Shown one piece after another: positions 1 to 7,994 of a stretch of 64,000 nt of DNA (position 1 is the first letter of the stretch; each line of letters starts with the position of its first letter). The translations under genes and the position numbers were made by a program. The notes under the pieces are model-generated. The model worked only from the letters and a program-made list of their open reading frames with translations. It made no database searches and was not told the origin of the DNA. Origin of the DNA: a bacterium D16-76 (lineage in GTDB: Bacteria > Bacillota > Clostridia > Oscillospirales > Acutalibacteraceae). The DNA is taken from assembly GCA_009917445.1 (NCBI GenBank), contig QZEE01000010.1:1-64000 (forward strand). Reading direction: 5' to 3'.

Positions 1-58
1 GTGTGTAAGCATGGCAACATGTTCAGCTTGGCAGTACTAATAGGCCGAGGGCTTGACC
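1..58 (+). rRNA. 23S ribosomal RNA, 3' end only
   Basis: The first 58 bases read like the conserved 3' end of bacterial 23S rRNA, with the terminal block ACTAATAGGCCGAGGGCTTG followed by ACC. The rest of the gene lies left of the window. The exact last base is estimated. The next 84 bases (59-142) are pyrimidine-rich spacer before the first tRNA, and I see no 5S rRNA in them. Confidence 0.85.
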
Positions 59-142
59 ATAGTCCTTTCTTTGAAGAGTTTACCTCTTGCCCTCTCCTTT
101 CTTTCTACTTCTTCGCTTTATTCAGTTTTTAGGGTACAATTC

Positions 143-218
143 GCACCATTAGCTCAGTTGGTAGAGCACCTGACTCTTAATCAGGGTGTCCCGGGTTCGA
201 GTCCCTGATGGTGCACCA
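143..218 (+). tRNA. tRNA-Lys (anticodon CTT)
   Basis: A 76-base cloverleaf with the CCA end encoded. The acceptor arm GCACCAT pairs with ATGGTGC. The anticodon stem CCTGA/TCAGG holds the loop CTCTTAA, so the anticodon is CTT and reads AAG. The T arm carries GGTTCGAGTCC. It is probably transcribed with the upstream rRNA operon. Confidence 0.95.
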
Positions 219-245
219 CTTTCAAGCTGGCGAAAGCCAGTTTAT

Positions 246-320
246 GGCCCGTTGGTCAAGCGGTTAAGACAGCGGCCTCTCACGCCGTTAACGTGGGTTC
301 GATTCCCGCACGGGTCACCA
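246..320 (+). tRNA. tRNA-Glu (anticodon CTC)
   Basis: A 75-base cloverleaf with CCA encoded. The acceptor arm GGCCCGT pairs with ACGGGTC through one G-U pair. The anticodon loop CTCTCAC gives anticodon CTC, which reads GAG. It lies 27 bases after tRNA-Lys and 6 bases before tRNA-Asn, so the three form one cluster. Confidence 0.95.
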
Positions 321-326
321 ATATTT

Positions 327-402
327 TCCTCCTTAGCTCAGTCGGTAGAGCATGCGGCTGTTAACCGCAGGGTCGTTGGTTCGAGTCCAACAGGGGGAGC
401 CA
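327..402 (+). tRNA. tRNA-Asn (anticodon GTT)
   Basis: A 76-base cloverleaf with CCA at 400-402. The acceptor arm TCCTCCT pairs with AGGGGGA. The anticodon stem TGCGG/CCGCA holds the loop CTGTTAA, giving anticodon GTT. It is the last gene of the rRNA-tRNA transcription unit, because a terminator follows at once. Confidence 0.95.
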
Positions 403-434
403 AAGCCAGTAACGTTTAGTTGCTGGCTTTTTTT
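402..434 (+). terminator. Rho-independent terminator of the tRNA cluster
   Basis: AAAGCCAG (402-409) pairs with CTGGCTTT (423-430), and a run of T continues to 434. It starts at the last base of tRNA-Asn, so it ends the rRNA-tRNA transcript. Confidence 0.85.
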
Positions 435-467
435 CTATTACGTATTTCCAGCATGGGGAGGATGCAA

Positions 468-767
468 ATGGAGAAGACAGCATGGATTTTTTCCTATAAG
501 CTCAGGAAGGGCGTGCAGCCAGAAGAATTTATGGCCCGCACCCAGGCCCTTCACGACGAAGTCATTTCAAAGGCCAAAGGCTTCCTTTCCTGGGAGCACT
601 ACCGGCAGGGCGATACCTGGACAGACTTTGTCCTGTGGGAAACCCAGGAAGACGCCCAGGCGGCCACAACCATAGGCCAGGGCAAGGCCGTCACCGAGGC
701 CTTCTACGCCTGCATCCGCATGCAGACCTGCCGGGCGCTGATTTCCACCTTCGTCAAAAAGTATTAA
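468..767 (+). CDS. Small hypothetical protein, possibly a dimeric alpha-beta barrel (99 aa)
   Basis: I chose ATG 468 because GGGGAGG ends at 461, six bases upstream; two earlier in-frame ATGs (453, 462) overlap or precede that site. The 99-residue product starts MEKTAWIFSYKLRKG and has no signal peptide or membrane segment. Its size and beta-rich, aromatic layout (a strand, a helix 'ALHDEV', then 'GFLSWEHYRQGDTWTDFVLWET') recall the antibiotic-biosynthesis-monooxygenase/Dabb fold, but I see no catalytic signature, so this is a fold guess. The gene stands alone between two terminators. Confidence 0.7.
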   Translation: MEKTAWIFSYKLRKGVQPEEFMARTQALHDEVISKAKGFLSWEHYRQGDTWTDFVLWETQEDAQAATTIGQGKAVTEAFYACIRMQTCRALISTFVKKY

Positions 768-797
768 AGCCCCGCCCTCTAAGCAGCCAAAACAAAA

Positions 798-836
798 GCT
801 TCCGGCCCCTCTACAGCCAGGGCCGGAAGCCTTTTT
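798..836. terminator. Terminator, probably bidirectional
   Basis: GCTTCCGGCCC (798-808) pairs with GGGCCGGAAGC (820-830), followed by TTTTT at 832-836 and preceded by an A-rich stretch. It sits between the end of the small protein (767) and the end of the convergent permease gene (851), so it can serve both. Confidence 0.85.
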
Positions 837-850
837 ACTTCCCTTATGTC

Positions 851-2761
851 CTATGTTCTTGTTGATTTATACACCCTATCCAGCAAAGCATAAGTGGCCG
901 GCATTTCCGGCGTAATGCGGAAGCCCGTGTTAAAGGAGCCGTCATAGTGTTCCGAAGCCAAGGTAAGCTGCATTCCTGCCGCGGGGCCAAACTGGTAGTG
1001 GCTGGCCGTAGCCATATCCGTCCCCAAAATGCCCCCCTTCGCCAAGAAAGAAGCGCCCGCCTGGTAGCACAGCAGGTAACCATCCTTCCCAGCGGCTTTC
1101 ATGCCCGGGTAGGTGCTGTGGTAGCCTGAAGAAAAATCCTGGCGCAAAGCTTCCTCCAACTGCTGCAAAAAGCCCTTGGGGAAGTCCTCCGCCGCCAAAT
1201 CCCCCGGCCCGGGCTCCACGCTAACACGGCTGAAAGACAATTCCGGGTCGCTCCCGTCCCATTTTTGCACATAGCCCAGGGCATCCAAAGCGTTCAAAAG
1301 GAAAAGACTCTCCACATATTCCTCCGAGGTAAGCAGCTCCTCTTCCAAAGCCTGATACTCCTTTAGCAGCGCTTCCACCTCTGGGGTGATACGGAAAGAC
1401 CCCGGGTAGAAAGAGGTGTACCGGCCGCCCTTTTCCCCAAAGTAGGTGTAACTCATATTGTACCCGGTATCATAAGCATACCGCCCGGGCAAATAAGGGT
1501 ATTGGGAGGCGCGCTCAATCTCAAGCAGCTTCTCATGAAGCGTACGCACCTTTGCAATCCCCTCTTCGCTGGTAACCCCAGGCGCCAAGATGCCATAGTG
1601 GTTATTCGGCATCCCCAAATTCGTCTCATAGTAAAGTGTGGTAGCCTGGCTATGTCTATAAGAGCTTGCCTGGGCCCCAGCAAGGCCGGTAAAATCCGGT
1701 GAGGCGGTGTCTATACCCAGCCCGGTAGAAAAGGCCGCCAGGGCCCCCACAGTCAAAGCAAGGGGGATTGCCAAAGCCAGCCAGTGGTGGAAAAGCTTTT
1801 TCAGGCTGCGGTAGCCGATCCATTCCGTAACAAGCCACGCCGCCGCCAGCGCCAGCGCCATAAAGCCCAACACCCCCGGTACCCCCGCGTCCCCCCAGCG
1901 ATAGTCCCAGGCCACGCAGCAGGCCCAAAAGCCCACCCAAAACGCCGCCAAAAGGGAAAGCTCCGTCCGCAGGAAAAGCATCATCCCTTCACAGCGGAAA
2001 AAGGACCCGGCCTCTTCGCTGGGCCTGCGGCAGTACCGCCGCCATCCCAGCCACACCAGCAGGGGCGCAAGCAGCAGCGACCACACCAGGGGCAGCCGTT
2101 GGGTCATACCCTGCTGATGTTGGAGCTGGAAGCTGAAAAACAGCGATACAGGCGGCGAGCCCATCTGTTCGATGTAGAAAAGGGGCAGGGGGACATATTC
2201 CGCCGCCGGCACCGTAGCAAGCAGTACCTGCCCCGCCTGGTATAGCAGCAGCGGGCCCGCTATAGTAAGCAGCACAGACACAGCCACGTATTCTCCATAA
2301 GACCCGCAGCACACCGCCACCAGGCAGAAAAAAGCCAAAGAGCAAAGGCTCATCACCAGCATGACCGGCGCTGCCGGATAAAACGCCTGGCCACAAAGGA
2401 TGTGGAGCACCTCCCGCGCCACCAGGCAGGGGAAAACCGGCAGCCAAAGGTAACAAAGCCCCGCCCCCAGGCTTCCCAGGAAGAAGGCCCCCCGCTTTAC
2501 CGGCAGGGCGTGTACAAAGTCGGCCTGGCTGCGGCTAAAGCAGCACCCGAACATCCACCCCGGCAGCAGAAAGGAAAAAACAACCGCCAGCCCGTTCAAA
2601 AAGATCATATTGCTGGAATGCCACGGGTAGCCCTTCCAAAATCCAAAAAGCAAGAACAGCGCCCCATACATCGCCCCCAGGGGCAGGCCCCGGCGCAGCT
2701 GCCAGGTAAAGGCGGCCCACAGCCCGCCCGTGCGTTTATCCAAGGATGTTTTCCATGTCAT
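851..2761 (-). CDS. ABC-2-type permease with large extracytoplasmic domain (636 aa)
   Basis: Membrane subunit of the exporter whose ATPase lies just upstream. The first ~390 residues hold about nine hydrophobic segments. The last ~240 residues are soluble and Tyr/Glu-rich (for example 'YDTGYNMSYTYFGEKGG') and are probably outside the membrane. I chose ATG 2761 because GGAGG lies ten bases upstream. It overlaps the end of the ATPase gene by 26 bases, which suggests coupled translation. The GntR-ATPase-permease order matches YtrA-type operons of Firmicutes, which often respond to cell-wall stress. Neither the substrate nor the direction of transport can be read from the sequence. Confidence 0.8.
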   Translation of the reverse strand: MTWKTSLDKRTGGLWAAFTWQLRRGLPLGAMYGALFLLFGFWKGYPWHSSNMIFLNGLAVVFSFLLPGWMFGCCFSRSQADFVHALPVKRGAFFLGSLGAGLCYLWLPVFPCLVAREVLHILCGQAFYPAAPVMLVMSLCSLAFFCLVAVCCGSYGEYVAVSVLLTIAGPLLLYQAGQVLLATVPAAEYVPLPLFYIEQMGSPPVSLFFSFQLQHQQGMTQRLPLVWSLLLAPLLVWLGWRRYCRRPSEEAGSFFRCEGMMLFLRTELSLLAAFWVGFWACCVAWDYRWGDAGVPGVLGFMALALAAAWLVTEWIGYRSLKKLFHHWLALAIPLALTVGALAAFSTGLGIDTASPDFTGLAGAQASSYRHSQATTLYYETNLGMPNNHYGILAPGVTSEEGIAKVRTLHEKLLEIERASQYPYLPGRYAYDTGYNMSYTYFGEKGGRYTSFYPGSFRITPEVEALLKEYQALEEELLTSEEYVESLFLLNALDALGYVQKWDGSDPELSFSRVSVEPGPGDLAAEDFPKGFLQQLEEALRQDFSSGYHSTYPGMKAAGKDGYLLCYQAGASFLAKGGILGTDMATASHYQFGPAAGMQLTLASEHYDGSFNTGFRITPEMPATYALLDRVYKSTRT

Positions 2762-3638
2762 AACCAGACGCCTCCATTTCGCTGATAAATACTTCCTCCA
2801 AAGAAAGCGGCAGGGCCTCCTGGAAGGTAGGGGAGAAGCCCGCCAGCGCCGCTTCGATTTCCGCCGCCTGCCCCCGTGCCACAAAGGTCAGCACCGAGCC
2901 GTTTACCGTCCAGCTTGTCATGCAGATTTTCTGCTTCAGCGCCCCTATATCCGGCATCTGCGGAAAAACCGCCTGCACCCGGTGCAAATAAAGGGCCATG
3001 TCGTCCAGTTCCTTTTCCAGCACCACACCGCCCTGGTACAGCAAGGCCAGGGTGTCGCAAAAATCCTCCATCTCCCGCAGGTTGTGAGAGGCCAGCACCA
3101 CGGTCATCCCCCGCTGGGCCACCTCTTCGGCAATAAGCTTTTTCACCAGCTTGCGCACTACCGGGTCCAGCCCGTCAAAGACCTCGTCCAGCAGCAGGAA
3201 ATCCGGCCGCGAGGCCAGCGCCAGGATAAGCCCGGCCTGCCTGCGCCCCCCTTTGCTCAGGGTTATGTACCGGGCCTTTTCGTCCAAGGGGAAGGCCTGG
3301 CACAGCCGCTCAAAATACCCCTGGTCCCAGGTGGGGTAAAAGGGGGCCAGGGCCTTGCCCATCTGCAAAAGCGGCCGGTAGCGGGCGCACCACTGGGCAT
3401 CCGGCAGCAAGCGGATGCGGGCCTTTACACCAGGCCCCTCCCAGGGGCGCGCCCTGTCCACCCAAACCTCCCCCGAATCCGGCCGGTAAACCCCCGCCAT
3501 CGTCCGCAGCAGGGTAGACTTCCCGGCCCCGTTAGGCCCCACCAGCCCCAAAATGCTGCCGCCCTGCACCGAAAGCCCCACCCCAGAAAGGGCGGCTTTC
3601 CCGCCAAAGCACTTGGTCACCCCAGTCATTTCAATCAT
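2736..3638 (-). CDS. ABC transporter ATP-binding protein (300 aa)
   Basis: Nucleotide-binding subunit for the permease encoded next. Walker A is GPNGAGKST (near residue 37). The signature is LSKGG rather than LSGGQ, Walker B is FLLLDE, and the switch histidine lies in 'LASHNL'. The ~70 residues after the ATPase core form the C-terminal extension common in BcrA/YtrB-type ATPases. Start ATG 3638 follows AAGGAGGG by eight bases. Longer in-frame starts lack such a site. The gene begins two bases after the regulator's stop codon. Confidence 0.9.
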   Translation of the reverse strand: MIEMTGVTKCFGGKAALSGVGLSVQGGSILGLVGPNGAGKSTLLRTMAGVYRPDSGEVWVDRARPWEGPGVKARIRLLPDAQWCARYRPLLQMGKALAPFYPTWDQGYFERLCQAFPLDEKARYITLSKGGRRQAGLILALASRPDFLLLDEVFDGLDPVVRKLVKKLIAEEVAQRGMTVVLASHNLREMEDFCDTLALLYQGGVVLEKELDDMALYLHRVQAVFPQMPDIGALKQKICMTSWTVNGSVLTFVARGQAAEIEAALAGFSPTFQEALPLSLEEVFISEMEASGYDMENILG

Positions 3639-3640
3639 GT

Positions 3641-4006
3641 TCAGCCCTCCTTTTCCAATTCCGTCAACACCGCTAAGATTTCCTCCCGGCCCACCCCGCA
3701 CTCCAAAGCCCCAGCCAGCGCCTGCCTTACCTGCAAGAGCGCCTCTTCCCGGCGCTTTTCCAGCACCGCCCCAGGCTCTGCCAAAAAAGACCCCTTTCCC
3801 GGCACCGAATAAAGGACGCCGTCCCGTTCCAGCATGGCGTAGGCCTTTTGCACCGTATTGGGGTTCACCCCCAGATCCTTTGCCACCGCCCGCACCGAGG
3901 GCAGCTGGCCGCCCGGCCCAAAGGCCCCGGCGGCCCCCAGCTTCACCACGCTGCGGTAGATTTGTTCAAAAATCGGCAGCCCGCTTTTGTAATCGATCGG
4001 GAACAT
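3641..4006 (-). CDS. GntR-family regulator, YtrA subfamily (121 aa)
   Basis: DNA-binding repressor, probably controlling its own operon. Residues ~10-75 form the GntR winged helix with the conserved pieces 'IFEQIYRSV', 'LPSVRAVAKDLGVNPNTVQ' and 'AYAMLERDG'. The short ~45-residue C-terminal tail, instead of a ligand domain, is typical of the YtrA subfamily. The ribosome site GGAGGTG precedes ATG 4006. It is the first gene of a three-gene operon whose promoter and tandem operator lie directly upstream. Confidence 0.9.
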   Translation of the reverse strand: MFPIDYKSGLPIFEQIYRSVVKLGAAGAFGPGGQLPSVRAVAKDLGVNPNTVQKAYAMLERDGVLYSVPGKGSFLAEPGAVLEKRREEALLQVRQALAGALECGVGREEILAVLTELEKEG

Positions 4007-4023
4007 TTAACACCTCCATTTGT

Positions 4024-4075
4024 ACTAATACAACTAATACAGTTAGAGTATACACGCTCCTGCCCTGTTTGTCAA
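4024..4075 (-). promoter_or_regulatory. Sigma-A promoter with tandem GntR operator
   Basis: On the reverse strand -35 TTGACA (4075-4070), a 17-base spacer and -10 TATACT (4052-4047) make a near-consensus promoter. Two adjoining 9-base direct repeats, ACTAATACA on the + strand (4024-4032 and 4033-4041), cover the expected start of transcription. A repressor bound there would block RNA polymerase, which fits control by the GntR protein it transcribes. Confidence 0.8.
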
Positions 4076-4253
4076 GGGCCCCATAGCCAGCTTTTAAAAA
4101 GAAACACCCCATGCTTCCCCAATACAGGCCTCCACACCCTTCACCCCAGCGCCCAGGCTGCTTGTGTAATAAGTTCCGTATGCGCCGTGTCCCTCAGAGG
4201 AATACCCATTCCCCCTACAAGCGGCTCAACCAGCCCCCAAAACCCGGCAAACA

Positions 4254-4290
4254 CAAAAAGAGGCCCCGAGGGCTGTCTACCCCCGGGGCC
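4254..4290 (-). terminator. Terminator of pnp
   Basis: On the reverse strand, GGCCCCGGGG pairs with CCTCGGGGCC (4290-4262, one mismatch) and is followed by CTCTTTTTG. It lies 29 bases past the pnp stop. The rest of the gap, 4081-4253, shows nothing I can name. Confidence 0.75.
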
Positions 4291-4318
4291 GTCTATTTAA
4301 TCAATACATAACCGCGCC

Positions 4319-6511
4319 TTACCGCCTGTCAAAATCCCTCCTGGGCCGGCGGTCCCGGTCAGGCCGGTCCCGGCGGGGCGGGCGGGAATCGGAAACCTCG
4401 TTTTCCGGCACCGCCCCATCCAGGTCGATGAGGGCGTCCCGGCGGGACAGGTTCAGCCGCCCCTTGTCGTCGATCTCCAGAACCTTTACCTTCACCACGT
4501 CGCCCACGTTTACCACGTCGGTGACCTTCTCGGTGCGCTTGATATCCAGCCGGGAAATGTGCACCAGCCCCTCCTTGCCCGGGGCAATCTCCACAAAGGC
4601 GCCAAAATCCATCAGCCGTGTCACGCGGCCGTTGTAGTACGAGCCCGGCTCCGGGTCGTTGACAATAGTGTCCACAATGTCCAAAGCCCGCTGGCACTTT
4701 TCCAGGTCAATGCCGGAGATAAAGATGTGCCCATCCTCTTCCACGTCCATGGTGATCTCGCACTCGGCGCAGATCTTCTGGATGACCTTGCCGCCCGTGC
4801 CAATAACCTCCCGAATCTTGTCCACCGGGATCTGGGTAGACAGCATCTTGGGGGCGTACTTGGAAAGCTGGGGGCGCACCTCGGGTATGGCCTTAAGCAT
4901 AATCTCATCAATAATATAATTGCGGGCCTTGTGGGTCTTTTCCAGGGCTTCCTTAACCATCTCCGGGGTCAGGCCCGAAATCTTCAAATCCATCTGGATA
5001 GCGGTAATGCCCTTCTTGGTGCCGCCTACCTTAAAGTCCATGTCGCCAAAGAAATCCTCAATGCCCTGGATGTCCACCATAGTCATCCAGCGGTCGCCCT
5101 CGGTGATAAGCCCGCAGGAGATGCCGGCCACCGGGGCCTTGATGGGCACGCCTGCGTCCATCAGCGCCAAAGTCGAGCCGCAGATAGAAGCCTGGGACGT
5201 AGAGCCGTTGGAGCTCAAAACCTCAGACACCAAACGGATGGTATAGGGAAACTCCTCCAAAGAGGGGATAACCGGCACCAAAGCCCGCTCCGCCAAAGCG
5301 CCGTGGCCCACCTCCCGGCGGCCGGGGCCGCGGCTGGGGCGGGTCTCGCCAACGGAGTAGGAGGGGAAGTTGTAATGATGGATATACCGCTTGGACTCTT
5401 CCTCGTCAATGCCGTCCAAAAGCTGGTTGTCCCGTATAGAGCCCAGGGTGGCCACAGTGAGCACCTGGGTCTGCCCCCGGGTAAACATGCCGGACCCATG
5501 GGTCCTGGGCAGCAGGGATACTTCGGCCGCCAAAGGCCGCATGTCGTCCATGCCGCGGCCGTCCACGCGCTTCTGCTCGTCCAAAAGCCAGCGGCGCACC
5601 ACGATCTTCTGGGTCAAATACAGGCACTCGTCGATCTTGGCCTCCTGGTCCGGGAACTCCGGGTCAAAGCGCTCATGCACCTTCTCATACACGGGCTTTA
5701 AGCGCGCGTCCCGCACGGTCTTGTCGTCGGTGTCCAAAGCGGCCCGCACGTCGTCCTGGGCAAAGGCCAAAACCGCGTCGATCATGCTCTGCTCCGGCTT
5801 GTTGCTGGGGTACTCAAACTTCTCCTTGCCAATCTCCGCCACAATGCCCTTGATAAAGGCGATAATCTTCTGGTTCTCTGCGTGGCCGGCCATAATGCCG
5901 TTGTACATGTCCTCGTCCGAGACCTCGTTGGCCCCGGCCTCAATCATGGCAATGCGGGAATCGGTAGAAGCCACGGTAACAGCCATCTGGCTTACCTTAC
6001 GCTGGGCGGCGGTGGGGTTCATGACGAACTCGCCGTCAATAAGGCCCACAGACACGCCGGAGATGGGCCCGTTCCAGGGGATGTCCGAAATGGAAAGGGC
6101 AATAGAGGTGCCCACCATAGCGGCAATCTCCGGGGAGTTGTCCTGCTCTACAGACATAACGGTGCACACAATGGAAACGTCGTTGCGCATGTCCTTAGGG
6201 AACAGGGGTCGTATAGGCCGGTCGATCATGCGGCAGACCAGCACGGCCTTGTCGCTGGGCCGGCCCTCCCTCTTCAGGAAGGAGCCAGGTATCTTGCCTA
6301 CGGAATAGAGCTTTTCCTCAAAGTCAACAGACAGGGGGAAGAAATCGATGCCGTCCCGGGGCTTGGCCGAAGCGGTGGCGGCCACGTGCACCACGGTGTC
6401 GCCGTAGCGCACCAGGCACTGGCCGTTAGCCAGCTGGCCCATTTTGCCGGTCTCCACCACCAGGGGGCGGCCCGCAAAAGTGGTTTCATACACCTTAAAA
6501 TTTTCAAACAT
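4319..6511 (-). CDS. pnp: Polyribonucleotide nucleotidyltransferase (PNPase, 730 aa)
   Basis: Degrades RNA 3'-to-5' by phosphorolysis, as a trimer in the cytoplasm. The order is the family standard: first RNase PH domain, helical linker, second RNase PH domain ('YNFPSYSVGE', 'GHGALAERAL'), KH domain ('VIGTGGKVIQKI', near residue 570) and S1 domain ('NGRVTRLMDFGAFVEI', near 640), then an Arg/Asp-rich tail. ATG 6511 begins MFENFKVYET, the usual start, with AGAAAGGA upstream; an upstream in-frame extension is leader. It lies downstream of rpsO, as in many bacteria, but is separated from it by a terminator and a large hairpin. Confidence 0.97.
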   Translation of the reverse strand: MFENFKVYETTFAGRPLVVETGKMGQLANGQCLVRYGDTVVHVAATASAKPRDGIDFFPLSVDFEEKLYSVGKIPGSFLKREGRPSDKAVLVCRMIDRPIRPLFPKDMRNDVSIVCTVMSVEQDNSPEIAAMVGTSIALSISDIPWNGPISGVSVGLIDGEFVMNPTAAQRKVSQMAVTVASTDSRIAMIEAGANEVSDEDMYNGIMAGHAENQKIIAFIKGIVAEIGKEKFEYPSNKPEQSMIDAVLAFAQDDVRAALDTDDKTVRDARLKPVYEKVHERFDPEFPDQEAKIDECLYLTQKIVVRRWLLDEQKRVDGRGMDDMRPLAAEVSLLPRTHGSGMFTRGQTQVLTVATLGSIRDNQLLDGIDEEESKRYIHHYNFPSYSVGETRPSRGPGRREVGHGALAERALVPVIPSLEEFPYTIRLVSEVLSSNGSTSQASICGSTLALMDAGVPIKAPVAGISCGLITEGDRWMTMVDIQGIEDFFGDMDFKVGGTKKGITAIQMDLKISGLTPEMVKEALEKTHKARNYIIDEIMLKAIPEVRPQLSKYAPKMLSTQIPVDKIREVIGTGGKVIQKICAECEITMDVEEDGHIFISGIDLEKCQRALDIVDTIVNDPEPGSYYNGRVTRLMDFGAFVEIAPGKEGLVHISRLDIKRTEKVTDVVNVGDVVKVKVLEIDDKGRLNLSRRDALIDLDGAVPENEVSDSRPPRRDRPDRDRRPRRDFDRR

Positions 6512-6577
6512 AATGGTGATCCTTTCTCCCTTTAGGGGGATTTTATCGGAGAAGGCAGGCCAGAGGCCGGGCAGGTT

Positions 6578-6637
6578 CCTGTTTGACAATCCAACCCGTC
6601 ACGCGCCGCAGCTTAACAGGTTGGATTGTAAAACAGG
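6578..6637 (-). promoter_or_regulatory. Long hairpin in the pnp leader
   Basis: Bases 6578-6596 pair with 6619-6637 over 19 positions with one mismatch, including the perfect 11-base core ACAATCCAACC/GGTTGGATTGT. The hairpin lies between the rpsO terminator and the pnp start. In E. coli a leader stem cut by RNase III lets PNPase repress itself; a similar role here is inference. Confidence 0.75.
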
Positions 6638-6658
6638 TTCCACCCAAGACAGCCTGCC

Positions 6659-6716
6659 AAAAAAAGAGTAAAAGGCTGCGCATGCCGGCTGAGTTAGCCC
6701 GCAGGCGGCAGCCTTT
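6659..6716 (-). terminator. Terminator of rpsO
   Basis: On the reverse strand, AAAGGCTGC (6716-6708) pairs with GCAGCCTTT (6679-6671), followed by TACTC and seven T (6665-6659). Read-through past it would be needed for rpsO transcription to reach pnp. Confidence 0.8.
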
Positions 6717-6753
6717 GGCTCTTAAAAAGGGCAGTGCCTTTGCAAAGCGGGGC

Positions 6754-7017
6754 TTACTTGCGGATGCCCAGCTCGGCAATGATAGCGCGGTAGCGCTCGA
6801 TGTCGATCTTGGTCAGGTAGTTGAGGAGGCTGCGGCGCTGGCCGACCATTTTCAGCAGGCCGCGGCGGGAGTGGTGGTCCTTCTTGTTTTGCCGCAGGTG
6901 CTCGGTCAGGTCGTTAATGCGCTTGGTCAATACAGCCACCTGGACTTCCGGGGAGCCGGTGTCGCCCTCATGGCGGGCGTACTTCTGGATGATCTCGGTC
7001 TTTTCAGCTTTTGTCAT
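6754..7017 (-). CDS. rpsO: 30S ribosomal protein S15 (87 aa)
   Basis: Binds 16S rRNA in the platform of the small subunit. The sequence carries the family core '[16 protein letters not shown]' and '[19 protein letters not shown]'. The length of 87 residues is typical. The ribosome site AGGAAAGGTGA precedes ATG 7017. It has its own promoter upstream and terminator downstream, and pnp follows. Confidence 0.98.
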   Translation of the reverse strand: MTKAEKTEIIQKYARHEGDTGSPEVQVAVLTKRINDLTEHLRQNKKDHHSRRGLLKMVGQRRSLLNYLTKIDIERYRAIIAELGIRK

Positions 7018-7114
7018 AAAAAATCACCTTTCCTGCGGCATTAAGCCGCGTAAATTCACCCATGCCGCAGATAGGGTCGGTGGTTCCCATATCCGAGGGC
7101 AGGGCATCCTGTAT

Positions 7115-7143
7115 ATTTTAGCACAGGGCCAAGCGTTTGTAAA
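7115..7143 (-). promoter_or_regulatory. Sigma-A promoter of rpsO
   Basis: On the reverse strand -35 TTTACA (7143-7138), a 17-base spacer and -10 TAAAAT (7120-7115). The start of transcription would fall near 7108, leaving a leader of about 90 bases before the rpsO start, room for S15 autoregulation. Confidence 0.7.
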
Positions 7144-7340
7144 GGGTGATATTTAGAGCAGGCATGTCCAACCGTGCGTTTTATACCTCTGGCGGTTTAA
7201 GGGCTTTGGGCTTGGTCGGCTCGGGGCGCAAACGTTTTGCCACTGGCAGCCTTCGCCCCTGAACACCCCACAAACCCTAAATATTTCCCCAGCCCCCCAG
7301 AAAAATACACCCACCCGCCCACACCGGCAAAAAATACCCC
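7144..7340. other. Gap between divergent rpsO and rpmE promoters
   Basis: No gene or clear signal. The stretch 7205-7255 contains TCGGCTCGG and CACTGGCAG, which resemble parts of the dispersed repeats near 8660 and 33430, so it may be a decayed copy. Confidence 0.3.
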
Positions 7341-7369
7341 TTGCAATTCCTTTCAAACTGTGTTATACT
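7341..7369 (+). promoter_or_regulatory. Sigma-A promoter of rpmE
   Basis: -35 TTGCAA (7341-7346), a 17-base spacer and -10 TATACT (7364-7369), 47 bases upstream of the rpmE start. Confidence 0.8.
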
Positions 7370-7416
7370 AGCAAACGATTAGGCAAAGACTCAAAAAATA
7401 AAGAGGTGAAACGAGA

Positions 7417-7617
7417 ATGAAGCAGAATATACATCCCGACTACCACGAGACCACCATCACCTGTGCCTGCGGCAACGTGATCAAGACCCGGTCTACCAAG
7501 AAGGATATCAAGGTCGAAATATGTTCGAAATGCCATCCGTTTTTCACGGGCAAGCAGAAGCTGGTAGACACCAGCGGCCGCGTGGATATGTTCAAGAAGC
7601 GCTACGGCTTGAAGTAA
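7417..7617 (+). CDS. rpmE: 50S ribosomal protein L31, zinc type (66 aa)
   Basis: Late-assembling protein of the large subunit. Cysteines at 16, 18, 36 and 39 ('TCACGN', 'CSKCHPF') are the zinc-binding set, so this is the C+ form, which can act as a zinc store. The rest of the family core 'HPDYHETTI' and '[11 protein letters not shown]' is present. Start ATG 7417 follows GAGGTGA. The next gene starts four bases after its stop, suggesting coupled translation. Confidence 0.97.
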   Translation: MKQNIHPDYHETTITCACGNVIKTRSTKKDIKVEICSKCHPFFTGKQKLVDTSGRVDMFKKRYGLK

Positions 7618-7621
7618 GCCT

Positions 7622-7909
7622 ATGGCACGGGAAAAATCACTGCAAAATTTTGTGGACGGCGAAGGCAGGCTTCTGCGCTTCCCGGCTAAACGGGCCATGC
7701 AGCAAGCGGCGCTCACCTACCTGGCCGGCAAATTCCAGCCAGGCACTGCCTACACCGAACGCCAGGTTAACGAGCTCTTGGGCCAGTGGCACACCTTCCG
7801 CGACCCCGCCACCCTGCGCCGGGAGCTGTACGACCGCCATTTCCTGGACCGCGACCCCTACGGCACCGCTTACCAGCTGTCCGAAAGCCCGCCGGAACAG
7901 GAAGAATAA
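7622..7909 (+). CDS. DUF2087-domain protein (95 aa)
   Basis: Function unknown. The protein matches the DUF2087 pattern: 'FPAKRAMQQAALTYLAGKF', then 'YTERQVNELLGQWH', 'DPATLRRELYDRHFLDRD' and an aromatic finish. This is a small winged-helix-like fold seen alone or attached to regulators. It starts four bases after rpmE and shares its promoter, so it may be co-expressed with ribosomal protein L31. A strong terminator follows. Confidence 0.85.
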   Translation: MAREKSLQNFVDGEGRLLRFPAKRAMQQAALTYLAGKFQPGTAYTERQVNELLGQWHTFRDPATLRRELYDRHFLDRDPYGTAYQLSESPPEQEE

Positions 7910-7928
7910 CACCAGCAAGACAACCTAG

Positions 7929-7959
7929 ATAAAGACGGCGTATCTGCGCCGTCTTTATC
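7929..7959 (+). terminator. Terminator after the rpmE operon
   Basis: GATAAAGACGGCG (7929-7941) pairs perfectly with CGCCGTCTTTATC (7947-7959), with a T-rich 3' arm. It closes the two-gene unit. Confidence 0.85.
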
Positions 7960-7994
7960 TTATCCATTTACGGCGGCAAAGGGGGCACACCCAC

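Noticed and set aside
135-140. TACAAT just before tRNA-Lys as a promoter
   Set aside because: A transcription start from this box would fall inside the tRNA, and no -35 box is at the right distance.
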